Positions 1 to 8,210 of a stretch of DNA of 64,000 nucleotides are shown in pieces. Source of the stretch: Bog-756 sp963734395. Its GTDB lineage: Bacteria > Actinomycetota > Acidimicrobiia > Acidimicrobiales > RAAP-2. The stretch covers positions 227,138-291,137 of the forward strand of contig CAVTGY010000004.1 of the NCBI GenBank assembly GCA_963734395.1, in the 5' to 3' direction. A model generated the notes under the pieces. That model was not told the origin of the DNA. It worked only from the letters and a program-made list of their open reading frames with translations, and ran no database searches. The position numbers and the translations under genes are program-made. Position 1 is the stretch's first letter. Each line of letters begins with the position of its first letter.

Positions 1-1
1 G

Positions 2-889
2 ACGGGAGACCTGCTCGACGATGTGGTCCGGCTCCTTCCGGCTCCGGAGGCGGAGGCCGAGGCGCCGGGGGGTGCACCGACGTCGCCGGAGGCAGGCACC
101 ATGCCCCGGGTGGCCCTGGTCGGACGACCCAACGTCGGGAAGTCGACCCTGTTCAACCGGTTGGTCGGTGACCATCGGTCGGTCACCCACGACGCGCCGG
201 GCACCACTCGCGACGCGGTGGACACGGTGGTGGAGACCCCGGACGGAACGATCTGCTTCGTCGACACCGCCGGAATGCGCCGAAAGAGCCGGACCGAGCG
301 GGGGACCGAGTACTTTTCGGTGGTCCGGGCCCTCGAGGCTCTGGATGGTGCGGACATCGCCCTGCTGATCATCGATGCCACCGCCGGAGTGACCCATCAG
401 GACCAACGTCTGGCCGAGCGAATCGGCGCCTCCGGCTGTCCGACGGTGGTGGTGCTCAACAAATGGGAACTGGTTGCCGTCGAAGACCGGACGGACATCC
501 TGATCGACATCGGCGACCGGCTGGCATTCCTGGGTGAGGCGCCTGTACTCAAGGTCAGCGCACTCACCGGTTTGGGGGTCCACCAAATTCTTCCGGCGGT
601 GGCTGCGGCCGAGGAGGCATACCATCCGCGGATCCCCACCGGTGAGCTCAACCGCGCCATCGGATCGATTCAGGCCGCGCATCCTCCGGTGGGCGCGAGG
701 ATCCAGTATGCGGTGCAGGGGGCCAGCGACCCGCCGACGTTCACCCTGTTCACCAACGGCCGGCTCCAGCCCACCTATCTCCGGTATGTGGAACGTGGGT
801 TACGGGAACGTTTCGAATTGGGCCCGACGCCGATCAAGCTGCGGGTGAGGGCCAAGGGTGCCAACGGGAACGGAGGCCGCCGCCGGTGA
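2..889 (+). CDS. der: GTPase Der (EngA), C-terminal part, 5' truncated by window
   Basis: Der is a ribosome-assembly GTPase with two tandem G domains and a KH-like domain that acts on the 50S precursor. The frame is open from base 2, so the window starts inside the gene and only the end of the first G domain is present. The second G domain is complete: P-loop GRPNVGKST, switch GTTRDAVDT, G3 DTAG, G4 NKWE and G5 SAL. About 100 C-terminal residues form the KH-like domain, which ends in a basic tail. ATG and GTG codons inside the frame are not taken as the start because the family is about 440 residues long and the upstream residues match it. Confidence 0.95.
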   Translation, partial: TGDLLDDVVRLLPAPEAEAEAPGGAPTSPEAGTMPRVALVGRPNVGKSTLFNRLVGDHRSVTHDAPGTTRDAVDTVVETPDGTICFVDTAGMRRKSRTERGTEYFSVVRALEALDGADIALLIIDATAGVTHQDQRLAERIGASGCPTVVVLNKWELVAVEDRTDILIDIGDRLAFLGEAPVLKVSALTGLGVHQILPAVAAAEEAYHPRIPTGELNRAIGSIQAAHPPVGARIQYAVQGASDPPTFTLFTNGRLQPTYLRYVERGLRERFELGPTPIKLRVRAKGANGNGGRRR

Positions 890-939
890 AACGGTCGGGA
901 GGCGGGCCGGAATCGTCGGCACCGCGGGGTGGCTGAGCC

Positions 940-1137
940 GTGCCCTGGTGTGATCAGTGCGACGAACGCCTCGAATCCGACCAGGTCACCGAGGAGGGGA
1001 ACTGCCCGATCTGTGGCACCAAACCTCTCGAGCATCGGCCGTCCCCCTGGTATTTCAAATTCATGTTGGTGGCCAGTGTCATCTACCTCGGGTATCGGGC
1101 CTTTCAGGGCGTCACCTGGGTGGCCCACCACATTTGA
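940..1137 (+). CDS. Small zinc-ribbon membrane protein
   Basis: A 65-residue protein with a GTG start. Two CxxC pairs (CDQC near residue 4 and CPIC near residue 22) form a zinc ribbon. One predicted membrane helix follows (FMLVASVIYLGYRAF), so the ribbon probably sits in the cytoplasm beside the membrane. It lies 50 bases after der on the same strand, in a position where small membrane-anchored zinc ribbons are often found in Acidimicrobiia (from memory, not checked). Function unknown. Confidence 0.6.
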   Translation: MPWCDQCDERLESDQVTEEGNCPICGTKPLEHRPSPWYFKFMLVASVIYLGYRAFQGVTWVAHHI

Positions 1138-1288
1138 GTGCCGCCCGGCGGTCGATCACCGAGCGTGACGCCCCCCCGGACGTAGGGTGCCGGACGCAAG
1201 CTGCGGAACGGCGCCGACCGCCCCCTGTGCTAGCAATGGTGCCGCCTCGTGTGACATGGAGGTGACAATTCGACCGTGGGGGGAAACC

Positions 1289-2263
1289 GTGCACAGACAT
1301 TCGACCGTGACCAAGCTGGTCACACTGTTGGGCACGGCGACGCTCGCCACCGTCGGACTGGCGGCCACAACTGGCGTCACCCAAGCCGCCGCCATGGCCA
1401 AGAAGGCCCCTGAGCCCTACTACCTCTCGCTGGGCGATTCCTACTCGGTGGGTTACCAGACCCCCGCCCTGGTGGACGGCCCCGGCTACACCGACAAGGT
1501 GGCCAAGAAGGAGCACATGCAGCTCGAGAACTTCGGCTGCGGTGGCGCCACCACGACATCCCTCTTGAGCACCGTGGGCTGCAGCAGCTCCCAGCAAGAA
1601 GTGACCCACGAGGTCCTCTACCCGACCACGACCCAGGAGACGGCGGCGCTGGACTTCATTGCCGCACACCCGGGTCAGGTCGGCTTGATCACCGTCTCGA
1701 TCGGCGGCAATGACGTGACAGCGTGTGCATTCCAATCCAACCCCATTACCTGCGTTCTGGCGGCTTCGACCACCATCACCACAAACGTCGACAAGCTGGT
1801 CTCTGACCTCAACGCCGCGCTGACCACGTATGGGGACACGGCGAGGCTGGTGGGGCTTACCTATCCTGACGTCATCCTGGGCGACGACGTCTTCCCGGTG
1901 GGAGCGACCAACCCGGTCCTGGCTGCTGAGTCCGTCTTGGCCTTCGACAGCATCATCAATCCCGACCTCAAGACTGCCTACACGTCGGTTCCCTTCGGTT
2001 CGTTCGTCGACGTGACCGATGCGCCCTACGTCAAGGGCTCCATCGCCGCCACCACCGGGGACGACACCGGGACCTGGAGCACGACCACCGGCGCCTACAC
2101 CGGCCCGACCACCAAGTTCAATCCGTTCGGCAAGACCGTGCCGGAATCGGTGGCCGAGGTGTGCAAGCTGACCTACTACTGCTCGATCCTCGGCGACATC
2201 CACCCCACCACCAAGGGCTACTCGTTCATCACCTCGCTCATCCTGGCCGATCCCGGCATCTGA
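1289..2263 (+). CDS. Secreted SGNH/GDSL-family hydrolase
   Basis: Secreted esterase or lipase of the SGNH fold, 324 residues. The GTG start at 1289 is chosen because a strong purine run (GGGGGGAAA, 1278-1287) precedes it and it is followed directly by a basic, then hydrophobic, signal peptide (residues 1-35). Block I is GDSYS (49-53, nucleophile Ser51), block III is GGND (139-142), and the C-terminal DIH at 303-305 supplies Asp and His. Cysteine pairs suggest an extracytoplasmic protein. It stands alone between der and tRNA-Pro. The substrate cannot be told from the sequence. Confidence 0.85.
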   Translation: MHRHSTVTKLVTLLGTATLATVGLAATTGVTQAAAMAKKAPEPYYLSLGDSYSVGYQTPALVDGPGYTDKVAKKEHMQLENFGCGGATTTSLLSTVGCSSSQQEVTHEVLYPTTTQETAALDFIAAHPGQVGLITVSIGGNDVTACAFQSNPITCVLAASTTITTNVDKLVSDLNAALTTYGDTARLVGLTYPDVILGDDVFPVGATNPVLAAESVLAFDSIINPDLKTAYTSVPFGSFVDVTDAPYVKGSIAATTGDDTGTWSTTTGAYTGPTTKFNPFGKTVPESVAEVCKLTYYCSILGDIHPTTKGYSFITSLILADPGI

Positions 2264-2498
2264 GCACCCCGCAGTCCCACCTCCACCTGCCAAACCGACC
2301 TCAGACCTCGCACGGAACCGGTGTGGGAAGGCCTGACCGCCGGTTCCTGTCCCAGGGTCGTGGACGGTGGGATCAGGTGGAAAACTCCGCGTCGGCTACC
2401 ATGACCATCCCCATCCAGATCCATCCTGCTGCCACTTGGCTCAGGGAAGTGAGGAACAAGCGGGGCTGACTGGACAGCCCCAGAATGGACATGAGTAA

Positions 2499-2576
2499 CG
2501 GGCTGTGGCGCAGCTTGGTTAGCGCGCTTGACTGGGGGTCAAGAGGTCCCGGGTTCAAATCCCGGCAGCCCGACCA
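2499..2576 (+). tRNA. tRNA-Pro (anticodon GGG), CCA encoded
   Basis: Folded by eye. The acceptor stem is CGGGCTG (2499-2505) with CAGCCCG (2566-2572), giving the C1-G72 pair typical of bacterial tRNA-Pro. The anticodon stem CTTGA/TCAAG encloses loop CTGGGGG with anticodon GGG. The T arm is CCGGG-TTCAAAT-CCCGG, followed by A73 and an encoded CCA. Its 3' half is repeated 13.5 kb downstream (16031-16071), and a decayed integrase lies directly behind it, so this tRNA is the integration site of the island. Confidence 0.93.
2551..2571. repeat. attL core (21-bp repeat in tRNA-Pro 3' end)
   Basis: This 21-base stretch covers the end of the T stem, the T loop and most of the acceptor strand. It recurs exactly, in the same orientation, at 16046-16066. 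Wider similarity runs over 2537-2575. Confidence 0.7.
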
Positions 2577-2648
2577 CTGCGACGCAGGTCAGACCCCCTG
2601 CGATTCCACGACAATCGGTGAACACGAAGCACCGCGGGCACCGATTGG

Positions 2649-3813
2649 TCACATTGCGTTTGAGGCGAGGGCCGCGGCGACCCTCTCGGCAGAGTCCTTC
2701 GCTAGGTCGGAAGTGACGTGACTGTACACATCTGCGGTAATTCCCAGCGAGGAGTGCCCAAGGTTCTCGGACACGACCTTCATGGGCACGCCGGCCGTGA
2801 GGGCCATCGACGCCGCAGAGTGTCGGAGGTCATGCAAGTGGATCCTCGGCAGCTTCGCTGCCTCGGCAAGGGTGTGAAACCGCTTGCTCGTCCACTCCGG
2901 ACGCAAAGCTACGCCGTCCTTCCGGGCGAAGACAAGATCGGTGTCGACGTAGCCGGCCCCCAAGGCGAGCTTCTCGGCGCCTTGGTGGGCCTGGTGACTC
3001 CGGAGCAGTCGAAGGGTCGTGGCATCGATGGCCACCGTGCGAAACCCGCTCGACGATTTCGGAGGGCCCCACGACAGGTGACCATTCACGACACAGAGGG
3101 ATCGTTCGAATGCGGACGGTGCTGGCGTCGAAGTCGACCACCGCCCAGGTCAGGGCCAGACCCTCACCCTTTCGGAGTCCGATGACCGCATAGAGCCGCC
3201 ACACGCGCGGCAAGGCGGTCACCCTGAACGTTAGCCAGGAACCCAGCGAGCTGCTTTCCGTCGTAGATGGGTCGGGGTCGGTGTGCGCTCTGGTGGGATC
3301 TGCTTCCTGGCGACAGACATTGGAGAACACGAGCCGGCGCTTCTCCGCTGTGCTGAGGGCTGACGAGAGGGCCGCTGACACTCGGTGGCGGGTTGGCAAT
3401 CCGCGCCCCTCACCCTCCATCTTCGCCAGTAGCGCATCGACGTGCTTGGCCCGCAGGTCGGAAAGCCGCACATGCCCGAGCACCGGTTCGAGATAGTTGT
3501 CGACGTAGATCCGGTACTGCGCGAGCGTCGACTTCTGGCGCCCGGCCGCGGCCTTCACTTTGAGCCAGTCCTCGGTGTTACTCGGCCACAGTGGGAGACC
3601 CACCGACGGGCTCTCCGTGGGCCAGGCGGCGCTGTACGTCTGCCAGCGCCTCCCGGGCCGCCGTCTTATTGGGGAAGCCTCCTTTGCGGAGGCTGGCGGC
3701 GCTTGCCGTGAATTTGCCTCCGGGGCGTCAACCCTGTAGGACCAACGGCAGCTACAACGTTCGGATCCCGAACATCCCCGCCCGTGGCGTTGTTCCACGA
3801 TTCCATTTCTCAT
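2649..3813 (-). pseudogene. int: Tyrosine recombinase/integrase, several frameshifts
   Basis: Site-specific phage-type integrase read from several frames. The N-terminal arm (MRNGIVEQRHGRGC) is in one frame near 3813. About 45 residues including GGFPNKTAAREAL are in a second frame (roughly 3728-3585). The core-binding domain (TEDWLKVKAAAGRQKSTL) and the first catalytic arginine (GLRKGEGLAL) return to the first frame. A third frame near 3085-2649 carries HDLRH (codons about 2834-2820) and the nucleophile Tyr (about 2726) in ITADVYSHV. At least four frame changes are needed. All catalytic blocks survive, so recent decay and sequencing error both remain possible. It sits next to tRNA-Pro and reads toward it. 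Confidence 0.85.
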
Positions 3814-3837
3814 GCCTGATCTCCTCCTTGAGGCTCC

Positions 3838-4530
3838 TCAGTTCGATCGATTTCGCCGGCCCGACCAGGACGGGGCGGCCTCTCCGAGTAGGCCCTCTTT
3901 CCGTGCTTGTGAGACAAGCCGGGCAGCGTGGCCTCGCGAATAGAGAAGCGTGTCCGCGACGTATTGCGTTGGGGCCGCGGCGACCCATGGGTCTGCACTA
4001 TCCAACGCCGCCCGATAAGTCTCAGCCACCACCGGCAAGGTGTCCGATGGTGGACGTCGGCGCCGATGGCCATCCTCGAGTTCCTCCCACATTCCGGGTC
4101 CGGTCGAGTGCCATTCAGTGAATGGCAAGTTGGCAATCCCCGAGTCGGCATAGATCGGATCTGTGAACCTCTTACCAGTGACTCGCCGCGCGACGACGGC
4201 GCCGCCACCCCAGGCACCCAGCTGCTTCCGGATAGCGGCCATGCAGGCGTCCACCTTCACTGCCCGCAAGGAAGTCGACGTGATGACGTCTCCGCCGTGC
4301 CGAGTCGAGAGCTTCATTGCGACGGGCACCATTCGCTTTTGCTGTGCTTCAACCGTCAGAGTCACGACATAGGGCTGATCCGGATCGTCCACATCAGCCG
4401 TGAACCGCCTCAACAGCCAAAGTCCACCACCGAGTGGGCCGCCGCCCTCTCCGGGCTTCCACCTGCCTCCCGGCTCGGGCCTGAGGATGTGCACCTGGGC
4501 CCGCTGCGAAGGAGCTGGGGGCCGGGCCAT
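3838..4530 (-). CDS. Hypothetical protein of integrative elements
   Basis: An intact 230-residue protein, start ATG at 4530. The first ~130 residues resemble a small mixed domain seen in proteins beside integrases (FTADVDDPDQPYVVTLTVEA). Residues ~165-220 look like a helix-turn-helix segment (VAETYRAALDSADPWVAAA, then YSRGHAARLVSQARKEGLL). It lies between the integrase and the XRE regulator and is transcribed divergently from the latter, so it may share the operator region at 4541-4621. A DNA-binding or element-maintenance role is an inference. No named family was recognised. Confidence 0.65.
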   Translation of the reverse strand: MARPPAPSQRAQVHILRPEPGGRWKPGEGGGPLGGGLWLLRRFTADVDDPDQPYVVTLTVEAQQKRMVPVAMKLSTRHGGDVITSTSLRAVKVDACMAAIRKQLGAWGGGAVVARRVTGKRFTDPIYADSGIANLPFTEWHSTGPGMWEELEDGHRRRRPPSDTLPVVAETYRAALDSADPWVAAAPTQYVADTLLYSRGHAARLVSQARKEGLLGEAAPSWSGRRNRSN

Positions 4531-4540
4531 TGCCAGACTG

Positions 4541-4621
4541 TGTCATAACTGAGGCACATCTGTCAACACTGACGCATAAGGACACCAAGGATGCGTCTAG
4601 CCAAATGCGTCAGTAGTGACA
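4541..4621. promoter_or_regulatory. Triple operator repeat in divergent promoter region
   Basis: Three copies of a 17-base motif: TGTCATAACTGAGGCAC (4541-4557), TGTCAACACTGACGCAT (4561-4577), and, inverted, ATGCGTCAGTAGTGACA (4605-4621). The consensus is TGTCAnnACTGAcGCAt, itself a near palindrome around GTCA/TGAC. Copies 1 and 2 start exactly 20 bases apart, about two helical turns. The region separates the minus-strand gene ending at 4530 from the XRE gene at 4627, so the XRE protein is the obvious candidate to bind here. Confidence 0.7.
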
Positions 4622-4626
4622 ACACT

Positions 4627-4899
4627 ATGTACGTGAATACATTCCACGAAGTAGATGAGTCGGCGGTGATGCGAGCGAGGATCCTGGAGAGTCTCGTCTC
4701 CGGCAAAGCCCGCCTGATCCGACGGAGATCCGGCATATCGCAGGCAGACGTGGCCAAATCCCTTGGCGCGAGTCGCTCTGCGGTTGCGAGCTGGGAGCAA
4801 GGCAGGCGCCGGCCTAGAGGCGAGGTGGCTTTGCGGTACGCCGGTCTGCTCGCTGGCCTGGTAGACGTCTTCGACCGCACCACCAGCGAGGAGGCATGA
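4627..4899 (+). CDS. XRE-family HTH regulator (island repressor candidate)
   Basis: A 90-residue Cro/cI-type DNA-binding protein. The helix-turn-helix covers ISQADVAKSLGASRSAVASW (about residues 37-56), followed by the usual EQGRRRP turn. An earlier ATG at 4591 is open in frame but lies between operator copies 2 and 3, so ATG 4627 is preferred; ATG 4669 is also possible. The stop overlaps the next gene start (ATGA). Its placement at a divergent promoter with triple repeats fits a lysogeny-type repressor; this is an inference. Confidence 0.8.
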   Translation: MYVNTFHEVDESAVMRARILESLVSGKARLIRRRSGISQADVAKSLGASRSAVASWEQGRRRPRGEVALRYAGLLAGLVDVFDRTTSEEA

Positions 4900-5180
4900 G
4901 ACGCAGAGCCGAAATGAGTCCCGCTGACCGAGCGGCATTGCTCGACGCCCCGACGCTCACCAAATTGGAAACAGCTCGGGTACTCGGCATTGGGGTCACG
5001 CTGCTGTCGGATGCCCTTCGACGAGGGGACCTTGACTTGCCGTGCATCCGCGTGGCAAATCGGGTGCTGATTCCCACAGCGGCGGTGCGTCGGCTACTGG
5101 GCATGGAGGATTGTCGTGCCCCGGTAACATCACCGGGCGGCGGGATCCATCCAGACCACGTCTCCGAAGTGGATTTCTAG
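4896..5180 (+). CDS. HTH_17/excisionase-like DNA-binding protein
   Basis: A 94-residue protein starting in an ATGA overlap with the XRE gene, so the two are probably translationally coupled. The core LTKLETARVLGIGVTLLSDA followed by LPCIRVANRVLIPTAAVRRL is the winged-helix pattern of AlpA/excisionase-like proteins (a helix-turn-helix, then a strand, then a helix that ends by naming a residue pair). In integrative elements such proteins act as excisionase or as activator of the replication genes. The C-terminal ~20 residues are not recognised. Confidence 0.75.
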   Translation: MRRRAEMSPADRAALLDAPTLTKLETARVLGIGVTLLSDALRRGDLDLPCIRVANRVLIPTAAVRRLLGMEDCRAPVTSPGGGIHPDHVSEVDF

Positions 5181-5578
5181 TGGCCCGGTCCGAGGCCCGA
5201 ATCAAGGTCTCTATCTGGACCAATGAGGAGTTCCGCTCCCTCACTCGCCGGGCCCAGCGCACATACCTCCTCGCCACCATCCAGCCCACCATTCTGCTTT
5301 GTGGGGTCGTGGCTCTCACCGTGGGCCGGTGGGCTAGCTTCGCCGCGGATGGCACCGCTGACGATGTGAAGGAGGACCTCGATGAACTCCAGCGCCACGG
5401 CTTTGTCATCATCGACTGGGACACTGAGGAGGTCTTCGTCAGGTCGTTCATGCGGAACGACGGAGTGTGGAACGGTCCCAAGACGAGAGGGGCCGCCAGG
5501 GACCAGCTCGCAAGGTCCGTGGTGTCAAAGAACTTGCGAAAAGCCATCGGGGTCGAGATGGGACGCCTAGATGCTTAA
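5180..5578 (+). pseudogene. Replication-type mobile-element protein, N-terminal part cut by IS982
   Basis: A GTG start at 5180 overlaps the stop of the previous gene (TAGTG). The start MARSEARIKVSIWTNEEFRS and the later VRSFMRNDGVWNGPK match a widespread N-terminal domain of actinophage and integrative-element replication-associated proteins, as I know it. The frame runs to 5578, exactly the left end of the IS982 element, where an accidental stop codon is met after 132 residues. The matching C-terminal part resumes beyond the IS at 6644-7243. The original protein would have been about 300 residues or more. Confidence 0.65.
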
Positions 5579-6599
5579 TTCCAAGGGTCAGTGGTCGTAG
5601 GCGATGAGCGACCGCAGCCGGTCCTGGCCGCTGTGATGGTTGTGCCAGAGGGCGGCGGTCAGCGCGAGCAGGCGCTGGAGGACCCTCGTGACGACTCCCT
5701 GGTGGGTCCGGCCACCGTGTCGTTCCAGGTCGAGTTGGCCCTTCAGGGTCTCGTTGACCGACTCGATGAGCTGACGCAGGGGCTTCAGGTATCGAGCACC
5801 CGGACGAGGAGGCTCGCCCTTTCTCGCAGGACGGACCAGCTGGGCGTCGTGGCCGTTCAGGAACGTTTCGAACTCGGCGCTGGCGTAGCCCTTGTCGGCG
5901 AGGATCGTCTGTCCTGGTCGCGATGCCAAGAGGTCGGGTTCGATCTCGAAGAGGTCACGTGCGATCTCCCGTTCGTCGATCTTCGGGTTGGTGAGTGCGA
6001 AGGTGACCGGAAGCCCCTCGGGCGTGCAGACCAGGTGGAGGCGCAACCCCCAGAAGTAGCGCGAGTGGCTGGCACAGTAGCCATAGCCGGCGAACCCGGC
6101 CAGATCGGACCGCTTGACGGTGGGTCGGGACCGCCCGCACTCGACCGGGGTCGAGTCCATCACCCAGGTATCGTCCGCCCACAGGTCGGTGTCGGTGGCC
6201 AGCACCCGGATCAGCACGTTGAGCTGGTGCGCTGCCCCACGGAGCCGCTTGTTGTAGCCGGACTGGTTCGGCACGTAGGGGAACAGGTGGGAGAGGTTCT
6301 TCCGGGCGAAGCGGAGGAACCGGGTCTCGGAGGTGAAACCCAAGAAGGCCTGGATCACCGAGAGCGTCACCAACTCGGCGTCGGACAGCTTCGGTGCGAT
6401 ACCCACCGCCGGCCGCCACCGCATCAGGCGGGGGTCGGTCTTCATCACGTCGTCGGTCTTCACATACAGTGCGGTAGCGAGGGTGTCCAGATCGGCGTCC
6501 ACGGTGACCTCCAAGGTTGGCGTTGGGTAGAGAACGCCGATCATGGACGCCTTCGTCATGCCAGGCGTGGACCCCAGATCAGTCGGGGACCCTTGGAAT
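5578..6599 (-). mobile_element. IS982-family insertion sequence, 1022 bp
   Basis: The ends are exact 12-base inverted repeats: ATTCCAAGGGTC at 5578-5589 and its complement GACCCTTGGAAT at 6588-6599. They enclose one transposase gene whose stop lies in the left repeat. I see no clear target duplication in the flanks (GATGCTTA on the left, CACTCGTC on the right), so the duplication may be lost or the ends may extend slightly further. Confidence 0.8.
5588..6559 (-). CDS. IS982-family transposase
   Basis: An intact 323-residue DDE transposase. The family's helical N-terminal region (KLSDAELVTLSVIQAFLGF) is followed by the catalytic core: first Asp in WVMDSTPVECGRS, middle Asp in ILADKGYASAEFE, and the Glu in the C-terminal helix (LIESVNETLKGQLDLERHGG). 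An alternative start at 6544 would remove five residues. It appears functional, unlike the other transposases in the island, so this is the most recent insertion. Confidence 0.92.
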   Translation of the reverse strand: MTKASMIGVLYPTPTLEVTVDADLDTLATALYVKTDDVMKTDPRLMRWRPAVGIAPKLSDAELVTLSVIQAFLGFTSETRFLRFARKNLSHLFPYVPNQSGYNKRLRGAAHQLNVLIRVLATDTDLWADDTWVMDSTPVECGRSRPTVKRSDLAGFAGYGYCASHSRYFWGLRLHLVCTPEGLPVTFALTNPKIDEREIARDLFEIEPDLLASRPGQTILADKGYASAEFETFLNGHDAQLVRPARKGEPPRPGARYLKPLRQLIESVNETLKGQLDLERHGGRTHQGVVTRVLQRLLALTAALWHNHHSGQDRLRSLIAYDH

Positions 6600-6643
6600 C
6601 ACTCGTCTAGTGGAAGAGGATCCAACCACTGCGGATACGCAAC

Positions 6644-7243
6644 TTGATGGGGTATCGGATCGGGAATGCGATGGGGGAGCCGATAGGACTCGGGCGCACG
6701 CGCGACGCGGTCTCCGACTCCAGTCTCCAGTCTCCAATCTCCGACTCCTCTCTTGCGCCAGTATCCGCTGGTGCAGGGGAGCGCGATCTGCTCAGAGCCT
6801 CGATCATCGACGAATGTCGATGGAGTGAGCCGCTGACACGGTCGGGGGCCGGTGAACTCGGAAAGGCGGTAAAAGATATAGCTGAGGCCGGTGGGACCGC
6901 AGACGGAGTTCGGACGGTCGCGTCTCGAATGCGGGCCTCTTGGTCTCAGTCGGGCGTGACTCCTTCGTCAATTGCGAAATGGTGGTCGCAGTACATCAGT
7001 CCGGATCCACACACCGCACCCGCCTCGCTCGCCATGTCGGAAGGCGAAACGATGGGTTGGAACTATGCCCTGACGATTATCGATGAGATCGAAGTCCGCG
7101 TGCAGGCCGAGAGTGATCTCGGCGGGGACCGCGAACTGGTGGAAGAGGCGATCACTGCGTGGTCTCGGAGAAACTCACTACGGGAAACCGACGTCAGAGA
7201 TACGGAGCCGAGAACACCCTTGAAGACGATCGGTGCCTCATGA
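6644..7243 (+). pseudogene. Replication-type mobile-element protein, C-terminal part after IS982
   Basis: A 199-residue open frame continuing the gene interrupted at 5578. It begins with a low-complexity segment (IGNAMGEPIGL, SLQSPISDSSLAP), then a domain with ELGKAVKDIAEAGGTADGVR and GVTPSSIAKWWSQY, the pattern found at the C-terminus of the same phage-type protein family. It is preceded only by IS sequence and a stop at 6608, so no native start remains. Translation from an internal ATG is possible. Confidence 0.6.
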
Positions 7244-7602
7244 CTGGCCGACGACGCCACCAGCGTCCGAATCGGTCAAGAGCCGGCAAGAGGCCGACTG
7301 GCAACGGTCACAAGTTCCTGGCGGGTGGGGTCCTCAGACTCTGCGATGGCTGCTCGATCGACTGTGCCCAGGAATGGCACCGAGACTCGTCGGGCGGATG
7401 GCGCAGTGACAAGTCCTGGCGGCGGCGATTCGGTTCGATTGGATCCGGCCAGTTGCCACCTGCGCGAGACCACGGAAACAAAGCGCGTCTTCTCCTTTGG
7501 CCTCGGCGAATCCACGTTCCTACCTTCCCGCACCACGACGCGACGCCGTATTGGTCGTGTCTGACCGATCGGCTCTGTCTGGCGTTGTGTGTCGCCGTCT
7601 AA
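7240..7602 (+). CDS. Putative small hypothetical protein coupled to upstream gene
   Basis: This 120-codon frame begins with an ATGA overlap at the stop of the upstream replication-type fragment. The first ~75 residues are plausible (basic start, then FLAGGVLRLCDGCSIDC with three cysteines). The last third is rich in Arg, Pro and Cys and looks less protein-like, so the true end may be earlier or a frame change may be present. No family recognised. The coupling is the main support. Confidence 0.35.
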   Translation: MTGRRRHQRPNRSRAGKRPTGNGHKFLAGGVLRLCDGCSIDCAQEWHRDSSGGWRSDKSWRRRFGSIGSGQLPPARDHGNKARLLLWPRRIHVPTFPHHDATPYWSCLTDRLCLALCVAV

Positions 7603-7778
7603 CCCGGCTCTCTCATTCGAACCAGACACATTGCCCACTGGCCACGTGGTGGGGCATGACATTGATGCTTCAAAGCAGATCACGCGAGCCATCGCCCCTC
7701 CTTTGGCGTCGCCCCGTATGGGCGACCCACTGAGGCTATGCCTGCTTGCTCGGGTGTGCTCAGGGCGAATCGGCGCCC

Positions 7779-7952
7779 CTAGATCGGCTCGATAACCGCC
7801 TGGGGAATGCTTTCCCAGCCGGAGGCACAGTAGAAGCACAGGCGGCGAACTGGTCCGTTGGGCGTCGTCACTTTGTATCGAATGTTCCTGTTGCGCCCAG
7901 GATGGTGGCACTCGGGACACGCACCACGAGTGCTGGGGGGTCTTTTCGGCAC
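7779..7952 (-). CDS. Small zinc-ribbon protein
   Basis: A short gene read by hand: GTG start at 7952, TAG at 7779, 57 residues. It has two cysteine pairs, CPECHHPG near residue 12 and LCFYCASGW near residue 38, separated by a strand-rich stretch (IRYKVTTPNGPVRR), giving a treble-clef or ribbon-like zinc site. A longer frame covers the same bases on this strand but has no such pattern. Small zinc ribbons of this type are frequent in mobile elements. Function unknown. Confidence 0.5.
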   Translation of the reverse strand: MPKRPPSTRGACPECHHPGRNRNIRYKVTTPNGPVRRLCFYCASGWESIPQAVIEPI

Positions 7953-8048
7953 TTCGAGAGTCTACGGCCATGGCGTCCGCTTATCCACAGGCTTGGCGCC
8001 AAGGTCGCGCCGGAACGCCGTTCATCAGAAAGCGGGCGAGGGGGAGGG

Positions 8049-8210
8049 TTACTGGCTTTGCGAGTACGAGATCAGCGCCACTATGAGGGCCAACGCGGTA
8101 AACGCCGTGTGGCCTTCCCTCCAGCGCTTGCTCGTGACGCCATGCAGAGCCACGATCCCACCACCGATGGTGGCAACCGCAGCCAGGGTGGCGAGGTCCT
8201 TCTTGGTCAT
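8049..8210 (-). CDS. Small membrane protein, two predicted helices
   Basis: A 53-residue protein with ATG at 8210. Residues ~5-24 (LATLAAVATIGGGIVALHG) and ~33-50 (TAFTALALIVALISYSQ) are hydrophobic, joined by a short basic loop (VTSKRWREGH). A longer upstream extension exists but is not protein-like. It lies in the cargo part of the island. Function unknown. Confidence 0.5.
   Translation of the reverse strand: MTKKDLATLAAVATIGGGIVALHGVTSKRWREGHTAFTALALIVALISYSQSQ

Noticed and set aside
2528..2716. Short coding frames across tRNA-Pro
   Set aside because: They are read through the tRNA and have no protein features.
7276..7971. 231-codon minus-strand frame
   Set aside because: Amino-acid content is not protein-like, and a shorter frame with a zinc-ribbon pattern (7779-7952) covers part of it.
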